DNA from: Neurospora crassa OR74A
Lineage: Eukaryota > Ascomycota > Sordariomycetes > Sordariales > Sordariaceae
Length of the DNA: 64,000 nucleotides
Assembly (NCBI RefSeq): GCF_000182925.2
Contig: NC_026505.1
Coordinates: 868,001 to 932,000 of the forward strand
Direction of reading: 5' to 3'
Positions 12,321 to 22,662 of this stretch are shown here, one piece after another. How positions within the stretch are numbered: position 1 is the first letter of the stretch; every line of letters starts with the position of its first letter. The notes beneath the pieces are model-generated. The model saw only the letters and a program-made list of their open reading frames with translations, was not told the origin of the DNA and searched no databases. The position numbers and the translations under genes are program-made.

Positions 12321-12323
12321 TAA
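11280..12323 (+). CDS. Secreted GH16 CRH-type cell-wall transglycosylase
   Basis: Two exons, 11280-11388 and 11470-12323, with an 81-bp GTAGGT/CACAG intron, give about 320 aa. Residues about 1-26 are a signal peptide ending in ALVALAAAQS. The catalytic signature DEIDWE lies at 128-133, so E129 and E133 are the nucleophile and acid/base of the GH16 fold. CRH-type context is clear: CNP...GCP near the N-terminus, STNWYIFFGRVEV, and EVQTNYFGKGNVTLYNRGG after the active site. Crh enzymes cross-link chitin to beta-glucan in the wall. The C-terminus is a poly-Ser tract made by 13 TCG plus one TCA codon immediately before TAA. No hydrophobic GPI-anchor signal follows, unlike many Crh proteins, so it may be freely secreted or cut short at the repeat. 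Confidence 0.88.
12279..12320 (+). repeat. (TCG)n microsatellite encoding poly-Ser
   Basis: Thirteen perfect TCG units followed by TCA, in frame at the 3' end of the GH16 gene. A change in unit number alone keeps the frame, but any single-base slip would extend the protein into another frame. Confidence 0.95.
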
Positions 12324-13174
12324 AGCCAGAGCAGCCCTCCCCTATACTACCTATCGTCTGCCACTATGGGAAGAGGAAATGGCTACGTCAGACGTCTGTT
12401 CAAGGTCAGGGGCGAATTGGTGTTCTTGCCTTTCATTCTTTATTTTGTCCTCTGAACTGTGATAGACAAGTCCCGGGTCAGACTATACGAAAGAGGATCA
12501 AACACGGAAGCAACCTCTTTGGCCGGTCTACAGTACTGTACCTACCTAGTGCCAACACGGTTTTGTTCACTCCTTCCATTCTAACCCGCGTCATCGGCTG
12601 TGGGTGGCACGGACCGGCGTCGGCCTCTTTACTCTTCACTTCACTTGTTGTTTTGTTTGTCGCTTTTGGGTTCTTTCCCCCACGCCAAGGCACTCGACCT
12701 TCACTTCGTTCCATCCCCGCCGCCTACTTACCATCCTTTCCTCGCTCCTCTTACATCCCCCACCCGCCTTCCTCTTCTCACGCAACCACAAGTGCACGCG
12801 CAACGTCAGAAGGCCACCTCAGCATCACGAGCTCGCCTGTACAAGGCGCATCACGGGACGTAGCGAGGTGAATAGATTCCATTTATCTCGAGTCCTTCTG
12901 GTGGTTATCAATTTTGCTAACGCGCGCGCGGCAGACTTCTTACTACACCCTCGCACCATTGTAAGGCCCAGATCGATCATAGGAGGCTTGGGGACGACCT
13001 GTAGTCCAGCGACTATTGACGGCCAGAACACTTTTCACCATCTCACAATCCCACCATCTCCCCTTCACCTACTTGTCACAATAAACACGCCTTCTCTTCT
13101 GCCTCTGTGCCGGTCAAGCGACTAGCATTACAAATCACCAGGAGTCAGACAGGGAACCTAACCCCACGGCCAAC
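12324..13174. other. Intergenic/leader region
   Basis: About 850 bp between the GH16 gene and the gag-like gene. It is pyrimidine-rich with many CACC/CTTC runs, which fits a long promoter and leader. Open frames here have fungal-intergenic composition and no domain, and I do not call them genes. Confidence 0.45.
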
Positions 13175-13915
13175 ATGTCCAGCATGACGATCGATTTCAC
13201 AAAGGGATTTATCGCGCTCGTCTGCGTGGTCCTTTACGTCCTCGCCTACCTGGCTCGTCTTGTTGACAACTTCAAAAAGGGTCTTGTCTGCCAAACCCCG
13301 AACCTGCCTCTGCCCCCTTTTCTCAAGGGCTCCGAGGATCTCGAGCTCTGGGACGCGTTTCTTCTCAGCTATCTCAACTTCTACGGCCTTTCAGTTCATC
13401 TCAAGGACAACGTCCGCGAGCCTCTCCTCGGACCCGCCCACGACGACTGGAAGAAGCAGAGAGCCAGAGTCAACTACATCCTGCTTAGCACCCTCACTGA
13501 CCCGGATGTGATCGTCACTCTGAAGCTGTACAACTGGAACATCAGGGAGGAGGACCCCAAGGTCACGTATAATCTTGCCAAGCGCGTCTTCACCCACGGC
13601 ACTGGCAATAACAACTGCGGAAAACTCTTTAGCGACTTCGTTGCTCTCAGGAGGGACCAGTGTGGCTCCATGGGTGAGTACCTTCAGCGTCTCCAGTCTC
13701 TCAGGGACCAGCTCCATGAAGAGAGCTGGAAGTTCGACCCCGAGTTTGGACTCACCACGGTCCTTGACGCTTGTGGCATGAAGGAGAACTACCCGGACTT
13801 GCATGCAAAGTTACTCGAGGAATGGACCCAGAACCGCCTCACTTGGGAGGATCTTATGAAGGATCTGAGGACGATCAACTTCCAGGAGCGCACCAAAAAG
13901 CGGTCGCTTGTTTGA
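13175..13915 (+). CDS. Membrane-anchored gag-like protein, possibly domesticated
   Basis: Intronless 246-aa frame starting CCAACATGTCC. Residues about 8-30 are one hydrophobic segment (GFIALVCVVLYVLAYLARLV). The rest looks like the copia-type gag/UBN2 region: ELWDAFLLSYL near the start, ARVNYILLSTLTDPDV in the middle, and the spaced pattern KLFSDFVALRRDQCGSMGEYLQRLQSLRDQL. No zinc knuckle, protease or pol domain follows, and no LTRs flank it. Codon use and base composition match neighbouring genes, and it shows no RIP damage. The gag resemblance is my reading of the pattern, not a search result. A fungal orphan with an unrelated helical fold is the alternative. Confidence 0.62.
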   Translation: MSSMTIDFTKGFIALVCVVLYVLAYLARLVDNFKKGLVCQTPNLPLPPFLKGSEDLELWDAFLLSYLNFYGLSVHLKDNVREPLLGPAHDDWKKQRARVNYILLSTLTDPDVIVTLKLYNWNIREEDPKVTYNLAKRVFTHGTGNNNCGKLFSDFVALRRDQCGSMGEYLQRLQSLRDQLHEESWKFDPEFGLTTVLDACGMKENYPDLHAKLLEEWTQNRLTWEDLMKDLRTINFQERTKKRSLV

Positions 13916-14214
13916 GAGCTTCTTTCAAAACATTTGCACGTTATCGTCAAGACTTCACATCTTTCCCAGTCGGCAAGATATCACGAGATGTTTTGAAAGT
14001 CAATGACTGTAGCCATGTTATTACCAAAGGGTATGATCTGCTCTCCATCATGAACTTGTCGCAGATAATGAAGGACTATATGTCACATCGCAGAAACTAC
14101 GTCTTCTGCCGATGTTCTCCAGTCATGGCTTACAAACATCGTTGTGGGATCTCTAGCTAGTTCTAGGGTAAATGCAATGACTCCCTTTATTTCTTTACAT
14201 CTTGTCCATTGTTT
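13916..14214. other. Intergenic region between convergent genes
   Basis: Roughly 300 bp of 3' flank shared by the gag-like gene (+) and the amidohydrolase (-). No further feature is seen. Confidence 0.4.
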
Positions 14215-15903
14215 TCACTCAATTAACTCCTCTCCGTGTGTTGCATCCATGGGAAGCTTTCTCCAACGGCTCACACATACTCGTCCGTCCTTAATTACTG
14301 CCAACACGTGTTTCTTTGGTTCATCCAGCATCGCCACGTCATTGAATGGGTTGACGTTGAGAATAAGCATATCGGCAGCATATCCTGGTTTGAGTTGGCC
14401 CAGAAACGACTCCTGTCCTAGCATCTTTGCCGCATTCACAGTAGCTGACTGCAAAACCTGCTTGCTCTTTAGGATGACCGACCGGATGCCAAACTCCTTT
14501 GACTGCTCTCTCGTCAAAGGTCCTAAAAGATCAGAGCCATAACACATGTTGACTCCTGCCTTTTCCGCAATTGTGAGCGACTTCAGCCCCTGCCGCAATA
14601 CCTCTTCGTTTTTTCGCTGATTCTCTGGTGGTAGGAAGCCGGCATACTCATCTGATGCCATCGCATCATATGTCACTAGCGTTGGTGTTAACCATATTCC
14701 CCTCTCGGCCATGTACCGTGCCGTCGCTTCGTCAATAAGATTTCCATGTTCGATACCCTTGACACCATTGTCAACAGCATGGCGAATTGCTTTGGGCGTG
14801 TACGCATGAGCTGTCACGTAGGTTCCATAGCTCTCTGCCACATCGCAGATGGCCCGGACCTCAGCAGCCGTGAATTGCGTGTTGGTCAACCGATCCGTGG
14901 GGGAGGCAACGCCGCCTCCTACCATAATCTTGATGAAGTCCGCTCCTGTTCTCAACTGCTCTCGCGCCGCACGAATGCACTCCGGTACTCCATCACAGAC
15001 CACAGCCAGTTGACCCGCTGAGCCCCCGCAGCAGCCTTCTCCTCCTCCTCCTCCTCCTCCTCCTCCTCCTCGGTTCTTGTGGTCGTGCGCGCCGCGGAGG
15101 TCACCATGGCCACCTGTCTGAGACAGAGCCCGATTACAGATGAAGAGCCGTGGCCCGGGAAAAACACCCTCTTCGATGGCCTCCTTCAAAGCAAGCGTGG
15201 CACCGCCTGTGTCACGAACGGTGGTAAATCCCCTGCTAAGCATCTGGGAGCAGACGAAGGGTTGACGAAGAAGCGAAATGGCGGGATCAGAGATAGCGGC
15301 GGTGGATGAAAGACTGAGTTCCCCTGGTACGGCACTGACGTGGACATGGCAGTCAATAAGCCCAGGGCACAGAAATTTGCCTTCAAGGTCAACTTCGATT
15401 ACCGATCCCAAGTCATCTTCGCCTCGTTGATGATGAGCGAGGCTGGTAATTCTGGGATCGTTTTTCTCGATGAGCTTGATCACGCCATCTGCGATCTTGA
15501 TGTTTACGTTGGAGATAATGGTTCCTTGAGCGGTATCAACGAGGTTCGCTCTTTTAAAGAGATAGGTCCTTCGTGGCGGTGGTTTCCATGGTTTGATGAC
15601 GATTTCCGGGATCCCTCCAAAGGCTGAGGTCCACGTTGCTTCAGATTGACTCATCATGACAGGTATGGAAATTGCTGTCTGCCCAACAGTCGAAGAGTGA
15701 TGGCGATGGAATGGTGATGACGGGATTTTCATACTCGGGCTTGACAAGAGCGTCTCAATGAGATCTTGTTCTTTGCAACTTCGAGGCTTGGAATAGGTAC
15801 AGGCAAGGGCAAGAAGCGGGGTTGTAGCCGCGGTACGAGAGAGTCCCTGCATAGGCACATCTATCTGCATGAGATAGTGTTGCTGAGAGGGGTCAAGAAC
15901 CAA
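14215..15903 (-). CDS. Metal-dependent amidohydrolase (imidazolonepropionase/dipeptidase-like)
   Basis: A 562-aa frame on the minus strand with no internal intron visible. All metal-site residues of the amidohydrolase barrel (PF01979) can be seen: the HxH pair in GLIDCHVHV (186, 188), a lysine in ADFIKIMVGGGVASP (325, usually carboxylated), His in VTAHAYTP (366), His in KGIEHGNLI (386) and the catalytic Asp in CYGSDLLG (458). This family hydrolyses amide or cyclic amide bonds; fungal relatives include ochratoxin-degrading enzymes, but the substrate here is unknown. A run of Gly (about 279-288) from a CCT/TCC repeat sits in a loop. The first about 83 residues are not conserved-looking, so the start could be the Met pair at 15657/15654. 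It lies about 210 bp downstream of the Ppo gene, same strand. Confidence 0.85.
   Translation of the reverse strand: MVLDPSQQHYLMQIDVPMQGLSRTAATTPLLALACTYSKPRSCKEQDLIETLLSSPSMKIPSSPFHRHHSSTVGQTAISIPVMMSQSEATWTSAFGGIPEIVIKPWKPPPRRTYLFKRANLVDTAQGTIISNVNIKIADGVIKLIEKNDPRITSLAHHQRGEDDLGSVIEVDLEGKFLCPGLIDCHVHVSAVPGELSLSSTAAISDPAISLLRQPFVCSQMLSRGFTTVRDTGGATLALKEAIEEGVFPGPRLFICNRALSQTGGHGDLRGAHDHKNRGGGGGGGGGGEGCCGGSAGQLAVVCDGVPECIRAAREQLRTGADFIKIMVGGGVASPTDRLTNTQFTAAEVRAICDVAESYGTYVTAHAYTPKAIRHAVDNGVKGIEHGNLIDEATARYMAERGIWLTPTLVTYDAMASDEYAGFLPPENQRKNEEVLRQGLKSLTIAEKAGVNMCYGSDLLGPLTREQSKEFGIRSVILKSKQVLQSATVNAAKMLGQESFLGQLKPGYAADMLILNVNPFNDVAMLDEPKKHVLAVIKDGRVCVSRWRKLPMDATHGEELIE
15040..15072 (-). repeat. 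(CCT/CTC)n microsatellite encoding poly-Gly
   Basis: A run of TCCTCC units within the amidohydrolase frame, encoding about ten Gly residues on the minus strand just before EGCCGGSAGQLAVVCDG. The unit length is three, so expansion keeps frame. Confidence 0.9.
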
Positions 15904-16112
15904 TCATGGCAGAAACTGGGCCTGAGGCCTGTGGAGTACAGAAGGATGCATTCTCGCGATGAGATATGGTGGCGACAATCACGATGCATCAGACTTCACA
16001 AGGTGACCTGACTTCACCCTACCTATTTATCTCTCTGGAGAAGCATGCCCAAAACGCTCACCAATGGATTCCGTACAACGCAAATCTAACTCTCCTGACC
16101 TGATGGGCTGGC

Positions 16113-19100
16113 TCATATTCCGATGCCGCACCCATTTGTAACTCCCTTCGGCATCTCCTTACGACAGCCCTCATCTATATCAATGGCAGAGTCACCCGCA
16201 TCACTGCCGCGATCCATATACAGAACATGTTCACCATGTTCCTCTCTGCTGGTCGACTTCTCCTGAGGCTTCGAGGGATATGGGTGGATTGGCTCTCCGA
16301 ACGAACCTCCCATACGACTTGGTCCGCCAGGAAGCTCGTAGAAGGGGGGGAAATTATCCGGCACCAGCCGTGGCTGGAGAAGAGGCAATTTCTCGCCACC
16401 ATACGTCGACTCCCCGTAGCCGTTGAATCTGACCTTCCAGGTAGTTGGGAAGGGAATCATCTCGTCCCACTCAGGGGTCATGTACGTGTCCGTTGCAGGG
16501 CATTGCAGTCTGTCGAGGTGGTACGTCTCCTTCAGCTTGTCGGCCATCGTCAAGTCGTCGGCTTCGTCGGCCTCTGCAATCTTGGCCCTTACTTGGGTCT
16601 TGATATGTTTGATACGTTGTGGTGCCATGAAGTTAGTATAAGTCGCGTATGACGAGTCGAGTCCGATTTTCTTCAAATGGCCTTGGGTGTCGTTGCCTCG
16701 TCTGAGGTCCTTGAGCTGGGCTAGGACTTTGATCATGGCGGTCAGACTGTTTTCAGCGAGGTTTTTGGGGTGGTATTCAGTGAACCTCTCGGTGAAGCTG
16801 GTGTGGTAGGTTGGCACATCGTCCTTATACTCCTGATCACCGGGGTTCTAACGAGAAGAGGTTTGATTATTAGTATAACGGTTGTCCTGGGTTTTCGTGG
16901 TTAGGGGACTCACAATGTCACAAATGATTAGCTGATCTTTCTCCACGGTCAACACAGGCTCACTCCCCTTCACTACGCAAGTTATGCGCGCCTTGCGTAG
17001 GATGGGTAGCTTCATGCTCTCCCGTTGCGCTTTCAAGACGATCTTCTTGATATCGTCAAAGGTATTGGTCGACACATCCGGAAGAAACTCGGCACACGCG
17101 AGACGTTGGACATCACGCCAGTTGCAACTCTTATTTTCTGTAACTCCTGATGAAGGATTTGGTTCCTTGGCTGCCAGCGTGTATAGTCCGTTGATGAACG
17201 AATCCAGAACCGAAGTGAAGGCAAGAACCGAGGTATACGAGCTGTCGAGAGCAAGGAGCAACAAAATCGCCGCCACTCTACCAGTGTCGCCCTTCTGTTG
17301 TTGCAAGAGCTGTTGAGAAACTTCCAAACCGAGCTCGCTCATTGGGTTGTTGTTGTCGCCGGCTGCAGATCTCCAGAGCCATGATCCAACACTCTGGAGC
17401 GCCCGTGTGAGACGGAACTTCTTCACTTCGGCAACGTTCCCCTCGTTGAGTGTCAGGTCGAAGAGGAAGCTCATTGAGTCTTTGAACATCTTGCGCCGTT
17501 TTGGAAGCTTGGTCTCGTCGGCGTTGTACGAAAAGTAGAGATGGCAGTTGGTGATATGCTGGTAAATCTCGTTCTCTGAGTACTTCGCATGCAGGTTCTT
17601 CTCCGACTTTACGAGATGTCCGAATCCAAGAAAGTCAGCAACATACCGAGTGACAACGGGGACGGCAAAGTCTCTAGTGACATCGAGCTGATAGATCGGA
17701 TCGACTTCCGAATTTCTTTGTCCCGGTTTCATCACGACAGATTCACGCCTGATGATATCTCTCATGAGGTCGGTGAAGTATGTCATCAAGTCGTCGGTAT
17801 CAGTATCAATCTCTTTCCGGTGTTCGCCATGTGACTTTCTACCATCGGCCGTGTCTTCTTGTTCGCGCACAGCCAGAACCTCGGCGACCTTGGCGGGGAG
17901 AATCTCGGGCTCCAGACGGACTGGATGAACAATGTTGTCTGTATCGTTGAGGACTTCCATGATTTGACGAGGATCAGTGAGAATTTTGGGCTGGACAGGC
18001 TTGCGAGGATTTGAGGCTGAAGTGTCGAACGTCTGCGTGACCGTTGCTGGTCCGGACCAGTTCCGTTCAGACTTCTCCACAGTAGGTTTGATGGCAAAGT
18101 CTTTGTCGTAGCCCTGCGCCGTTGCGTACTCGGCATTCTTCTGGGCTGTGTAGAAGGGATGGAAGAAGCGGACCGACGTGCTGGGGAACCACTCCGGGAA
18201 CGATCGTTGCAGAAGTCGATGGAATACAGAGCTCTTGAGCACATCGTTATCTGGGGTTACCTCCTTCATACCCCAGGAGGTGAGCGAGTTCGTGTTCCAA
18301 TCAAGGGTGTAAAACCGATCCGACCGCACGAGAGTGATAGCATCGGAGAAGATGGCGGCCCATAACGCCGAATCAACGTCACTTGGCCCTGGATCTGCAC
18401 TTTGGCTCGCGTCCGACTCGCAAAAGACACCAGGATAAAACTCGATCTTGTCTGGGTGCTCATAAAGGTCCCGAAGTGCATTCTGAACCTCAACACAGCC
18501 TGAGACACTCTCAAACGTTGTGTGACGCTTCATCCCGAAAAACTCACGGAAGTCGTTCAGCGTTCCAACTCCCCACTTGCGCGCCTGGAGGATACCCATG
18601 ACCTCGACGGCTTTCAGAGATCGAGGTACGTTCCTGGGGCCGAAATTCGCTATTCCAGCCCATGTTAGCATTAATCTAGCAAACAGAATTGACGGTTTGT
18701 GCACTTACAGATTGGCTCGTCCATCACCTTGGTGAGGTGTTCTACCATTTGCTCATCATTGAAGAGCTTGGTGATGGGGTCACGCTTGAAGGCCATCTTC
18801 TTCCTGGCTTCGTCTTCGTCCTTGTTTTTGAGTCCAAACTCAATATCACAAGGTTTGACGGGAGGATCATTCTTTCTCCGCTCCCGCGCCTGGCCCATCT
18901 CCATGAGGAACTCCTGTAATCCCATTTCCTTTGGGTTCCAGTCCGACCTGGAATGCTTCTCAAAGTACTCCTCCAGATAGTTCTCAAGGTATTCCTCGTC
19001 GCCCCGCGAGATGGCGCAGTGGAACCGATAGAGCAGGTTGAACTCAACCGTTACCTGGTTGCCCAGGCCCCGCGATACCTCCTTGGCCTCCGATTGATTC

Positions 19101-20467
19101 ACTCTCGGATCAAGGGTGAAGTTCGTGTCGTACTGGTGGAAGCCCATCAATGCCCTGAGGTAGTCGTGAACGGAGACCTGGATGTAAAGGCCGCATGTGA
19201 TTAGTCGAGCGGTGTGGAAAAGGTCGTCGTCCAGCTTCTTCCAGGCTGCGTCGTAGCTGTCCTTGAAGGCTTGGACTTGCTTTTCGTCTGGCTGGACCTT
19301 ATTGATGAAGACATCGAGGGCATTCTCCGCATCTTGGTACTCCTTGGTGCGAATCCGACCGTTGCTCTCAAATACCTTGTTGGCATCTATGAATCTCTTC
19401 AGGATTTCCTGGTTGTCGATGTTCTCCAACAGCCTATCTTTGTCAAAGTATTTCGCTGCTGCGATGAACTTGGCCTCCCGGTATTCTCTGGGGACTGAAA
19501 AGCGGCCGTTTTCGTTGATGCGCCGAAGTTGTGTTGCTGCGTAGTTGTGGTACCGGTTGTACATGACCAGCATAATACAGACTCCCGGCGGTTGACGAAG
19601 CAGTCGGTCCTCTGCAAAGGTGTCTGGCTTGAGCAAACCAAGGCCATACGTTTCGTCACGAACCTTGCGCTGCATCTCCTCTGTGAAGCCGTACAGTGGC
19701 GACAGATCGAGGTATGACGACGTATCAGAAATGTTCTTGTCGTTGTCATTGGTGCGGAAGAGATCGTGGATGATGATGGTGGCATGGTATATGAGCATGC
19801 TGGACAAGCCTGATTGACTTGGACGGCCATTTTCCTCTCTTGCCATTAATTGGTCGAAAAGGTCTCCTGGATCTGGCAAGGCTCCGAGGGGATGAGTCTT
19901 CGCAGGTACGGTTTTGGCGTAAGGAGCTCCGGCTTGGCCGAGGTGTGGGTTGATGGCGCTGTTGAACTTGCCATCGGCGGTCCGGTACTTAAAAGCATCG
20001 CCCAAGTAACTCAAGGGTGGGTGCAGCATGCGGTCGTACTTGATCTTGACCTGCTTTTCGATGATATCGGCCCTGGCTACACTGTTGTTCGACACGGCTG
20101 CCAGCAACGATGCACCAGCTTTGATGTCGAGGCGACGTTCTTTGAGATAGTTGACCAAGACTGCCACAATGCTGGGTACGTTCTTGAGCTCCAGGATGCT
20201 CTTTAGGTCGTCCAAAAGCCCGACCTTAGAAACAACTTTATTCTGCAGCGAATTAGTTTCCAGGCCACAAAGGCTGGTGTACCCTGAACTCACCCCAATG
20301 AGTGTATCGCCGTGAAACCCGGCCAAATACTTTTGCGTGCTCAATGCCTCGTTCAAACTCTCCAGTCGAGCACTGTCAGAGTCTTGGATGGCATGCCCCC
20401 ACAGAGGACGTTGCACATCGGACGAAGACATGATGCTCTTGGTGTGCAAGATCCAGTTGGAATACAA
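16113..20467 (-). CDS. Ppo-type fatty acid dioxygenase with degenerate C-terminal P450 domain
   Basis: Four exons on the minus strand, 20467-20294, 20242-18709, 18649-16914 and 16847-16113, give about 1392 aa, longer than typical Ppo/linoleate diol synthases (about 1050-1170). The N-terminal animal-peroxidase-like dioxygenase domain is intact: distal His in IIIHDLF (about 217), SSYLDLSPLYG, and catalytic Tyr plus proximal His in LLYRFH (about 463 and 466). Such enzymes make hydroperoxy fatty acids (oxylipins) that act in sporulation signalling. The C-terminal half aligns with the P450 part, ending SLTAMIKVLAQL...LRRGN..GHLKKI and PFPTTWKVRFNGYGE. The heme-thiolate Cys position reads YHPKNLAE, with no Cys. 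Introns are 51, 59 and 66 bp. M13 (20431) has a better start context than M1. Confidence 0.87.
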
Positions 20468-21248
20468 GCGACTTTGGGCGGCCGGAGTGAAGCTGAGAGC
20501 AAGAAACGACAGGTTCGTGAAAGTCTCCCTGTTCAGCTACATCAGAGACTAACCGAGTGGAGGATGAGCCAAGGTTTTAAAGGCTGCAAGTCCGTCCTGA
20601 TCAGGCTGAGGAGTTGTTTGTTGACTTTTAAAATACCTAGCGTCGCAGATACGACATGACATCGAAAGCCCCGTCCCACGAAGGCCACCCAGAAGTACAT
20701 CTACAACATATTCATCGTTAAAGGTATGCTTGTACCCTTATCGTATCAGGCTATCAACACCCTTTTCGGATATTCAAGTCTGCATTTCCGTGGCGCCAAC
20801 AATCTCATGGCTACCTAATTATCCATTGGCTTGGTGTGCAGGACAGTTCCGGTCTCAATTTTCGATAACTCGCGAACAAGCCAATTAACTGAACAATGTA
20901 ACACTCCTGCATTCAATGCAGGTCGCCGATACTCTGCACAGCCCACAGTGTTGTTGTGTAAGCATTGAGGAAATTGGGTTAGCAGCGCGTACCCTGTACC
21001 TGCTTGATCTTTCTCGGACTTGGTTGGAATAATAGGCTGCAGGTAAGGGGCGCAAATTGACGACAAGCTGAAGTTGACAAGGCCGTCGAGGCCGGCCGTA
21101 GGTGGCGACAGCTTGACTCTTCATGCGCCACGAAATTCAGGTATGTACGCCTAATCACTTGTCAATTACACGCGATTCTGAGTGTGAATGAGTACAATAG
21201 ATAATATTTTGTGTAAATGCCTTACCGAATGCCAGGAGACGTCCTTGA
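20468..21248. other. Intergenic region upstream of Ppo gene
   Basis: About 780 bp holding the promoter of the Ppo gene and the 3' flank of the monooxygenase. No gene, RNA or repeat is supported. Confidence 0.4.
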
Positions 21249-22662
21249 TCAACTCCTTTCAGTGCTATGGAGCCACGGGATGGTCCCGGATGGCCTGTTG
21301 TTCTCCTCGAGAAACCCCAAGACCTGTGCGTTCACGTTGGCCGGTGCGAGAAACGCTCGATAGATCCATTTAAGTCCTCCAGTCCGTGGCAGAATATGGC
21401 GGTCTGTAAACCAGTCATACCAATGGTTCCAGGCCTCTGTCCGAGTGAACATTTCTGATGCTTTTACAGCTTGCTGGACCACCGGGTCTCTGTCTCTTTG
21501 GTATAAGCCAAAAGCGGCTTCGATCTTGCCTTGACTGATTGGCGCATCGAGATCGGTTTCGTCTTCCATCAGTGTCCAGAGCTTATTGGTGAGCACAACC
21601 ACGTCTTGCACTCCCGTGTTCCACCCTTGGCCCGTGTTATAAGTCTGCTTGTTAACAGCATCTCCGACCAGGACAATGCGGCCATGGTGAAAGTGGTGAA
21701 TCAGACCTTTATGGAGGTCAGTCAGATAGCAAGATGTTTGCGCTTGGTAAAGGTCGTTGAGTCTAAGCGTGGATGTGCAATGGGCATGGCCAAGTTCTTC
21801 CATGAAGCTCTTCATGTCCTGCTCGGTGTACCGTCGTCGTTCCCGCGTTGGCTCGGGCAGTTTCTGGCTAAACATGAACCATGTCTTCTCGGAGCCGGCG
21901 AGCAGGAGCGACGAAATTCCGCTCCCATGCATATGCTACTCATCGCCGGGTTTGATTCCTGGTGGCGGGCTGACTGTGTGGCCAAACACGCACCGGTACG
22001 TCGCGACAAACGGCTTCTCCTCGTTCAGGGCGGCCTTTGACGACTCTTGTAGTGCGATACGACGCATGCAGTCGCGCACTTTGCTGTGGGCTCCGTCCGC
22101 CCCGACCACAATGCTGCCTCTCTCTACGCTTCCGTCGGTACACCAGACCACGACCCCATCCTCAGTCATCTCGATAGTTGTCACGTCTTTTCTGGGAAAA
22201 AGATGCTGTCTGATCTCATCAGGAAGAGCACCATACAGCAGCTGCATCAACTCGGGTCGATGCACCATAACCCATCCTGTTCCATGGCTACATCATCACT
22301 CGATGTTAGCTGTATCTGCCCAGGAGAATTTCAGGCTGAACGCTTCCGGTGCCTTACAATTCAGAGCACCAACCAAGTGTGTCAAGAGTCGAAAATGGGC
22401 GCCCGTCACTCGTCACCACCGTCCCGGGGCGCATGTGCGTTCCACTTGCCTCCACCGCCTCAAGAAGCCCGAGCTGAGCCAAGAGCCTCAAAGTGTTCGC
22501 CATGATGGCGATTCCGGCACCTCCTGCTTCGAATACAGCAAGGGCATTTCTACGTTCGAGCAGTACGAAATTGATGCCAGCTCGATAGAAGGTATGCGCT
22601 GCCATCAGTCCAACTGGACCACCGCCAATAATGATGGCACGGAGGCGATTTGAGGGTGTCAT
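21249..22662 (-). pseudogene. FAD-dependent monooxygenase with in-frame TAG (probable pseudogene)
   Basis: Two exons on the minus strand, 22662-22358 and 22287-21249, joined across a 70-bp GTAAGG/TGTAG intron with a GCTAAC branch, would encode about 447 aa, the normal length for salicylate-hydroxylase/UbiH-type monooxygenases. Visible motifs are the FAD GGGPVG (13-18) with an acidic end VLLE (36), the DG motif VVGADGAHSKVR, and the second FAD motif IVLVGDAVNKQTYNTGQGWNTGVQD. A single TAG at 21938-21936 (codon 219) interrupts the frame between IKPGDE and HMHGSG. Similarity continues in the same frame after it, with no shift. No plausible intron removes it. CAG to TAG is a CpA to TpA change, as RIP makes, and the RIP zone starts within 1 kb. 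Sequencing error or readthrough are alternatives. Confidence 0.8.

Noticed and set aside
12563-13125. Plus-strand frames between the GH16 and gag-like genes
   Set aside because: Pyrimidine-rich leader sequence with low-complexity translation and no domain or splice support.
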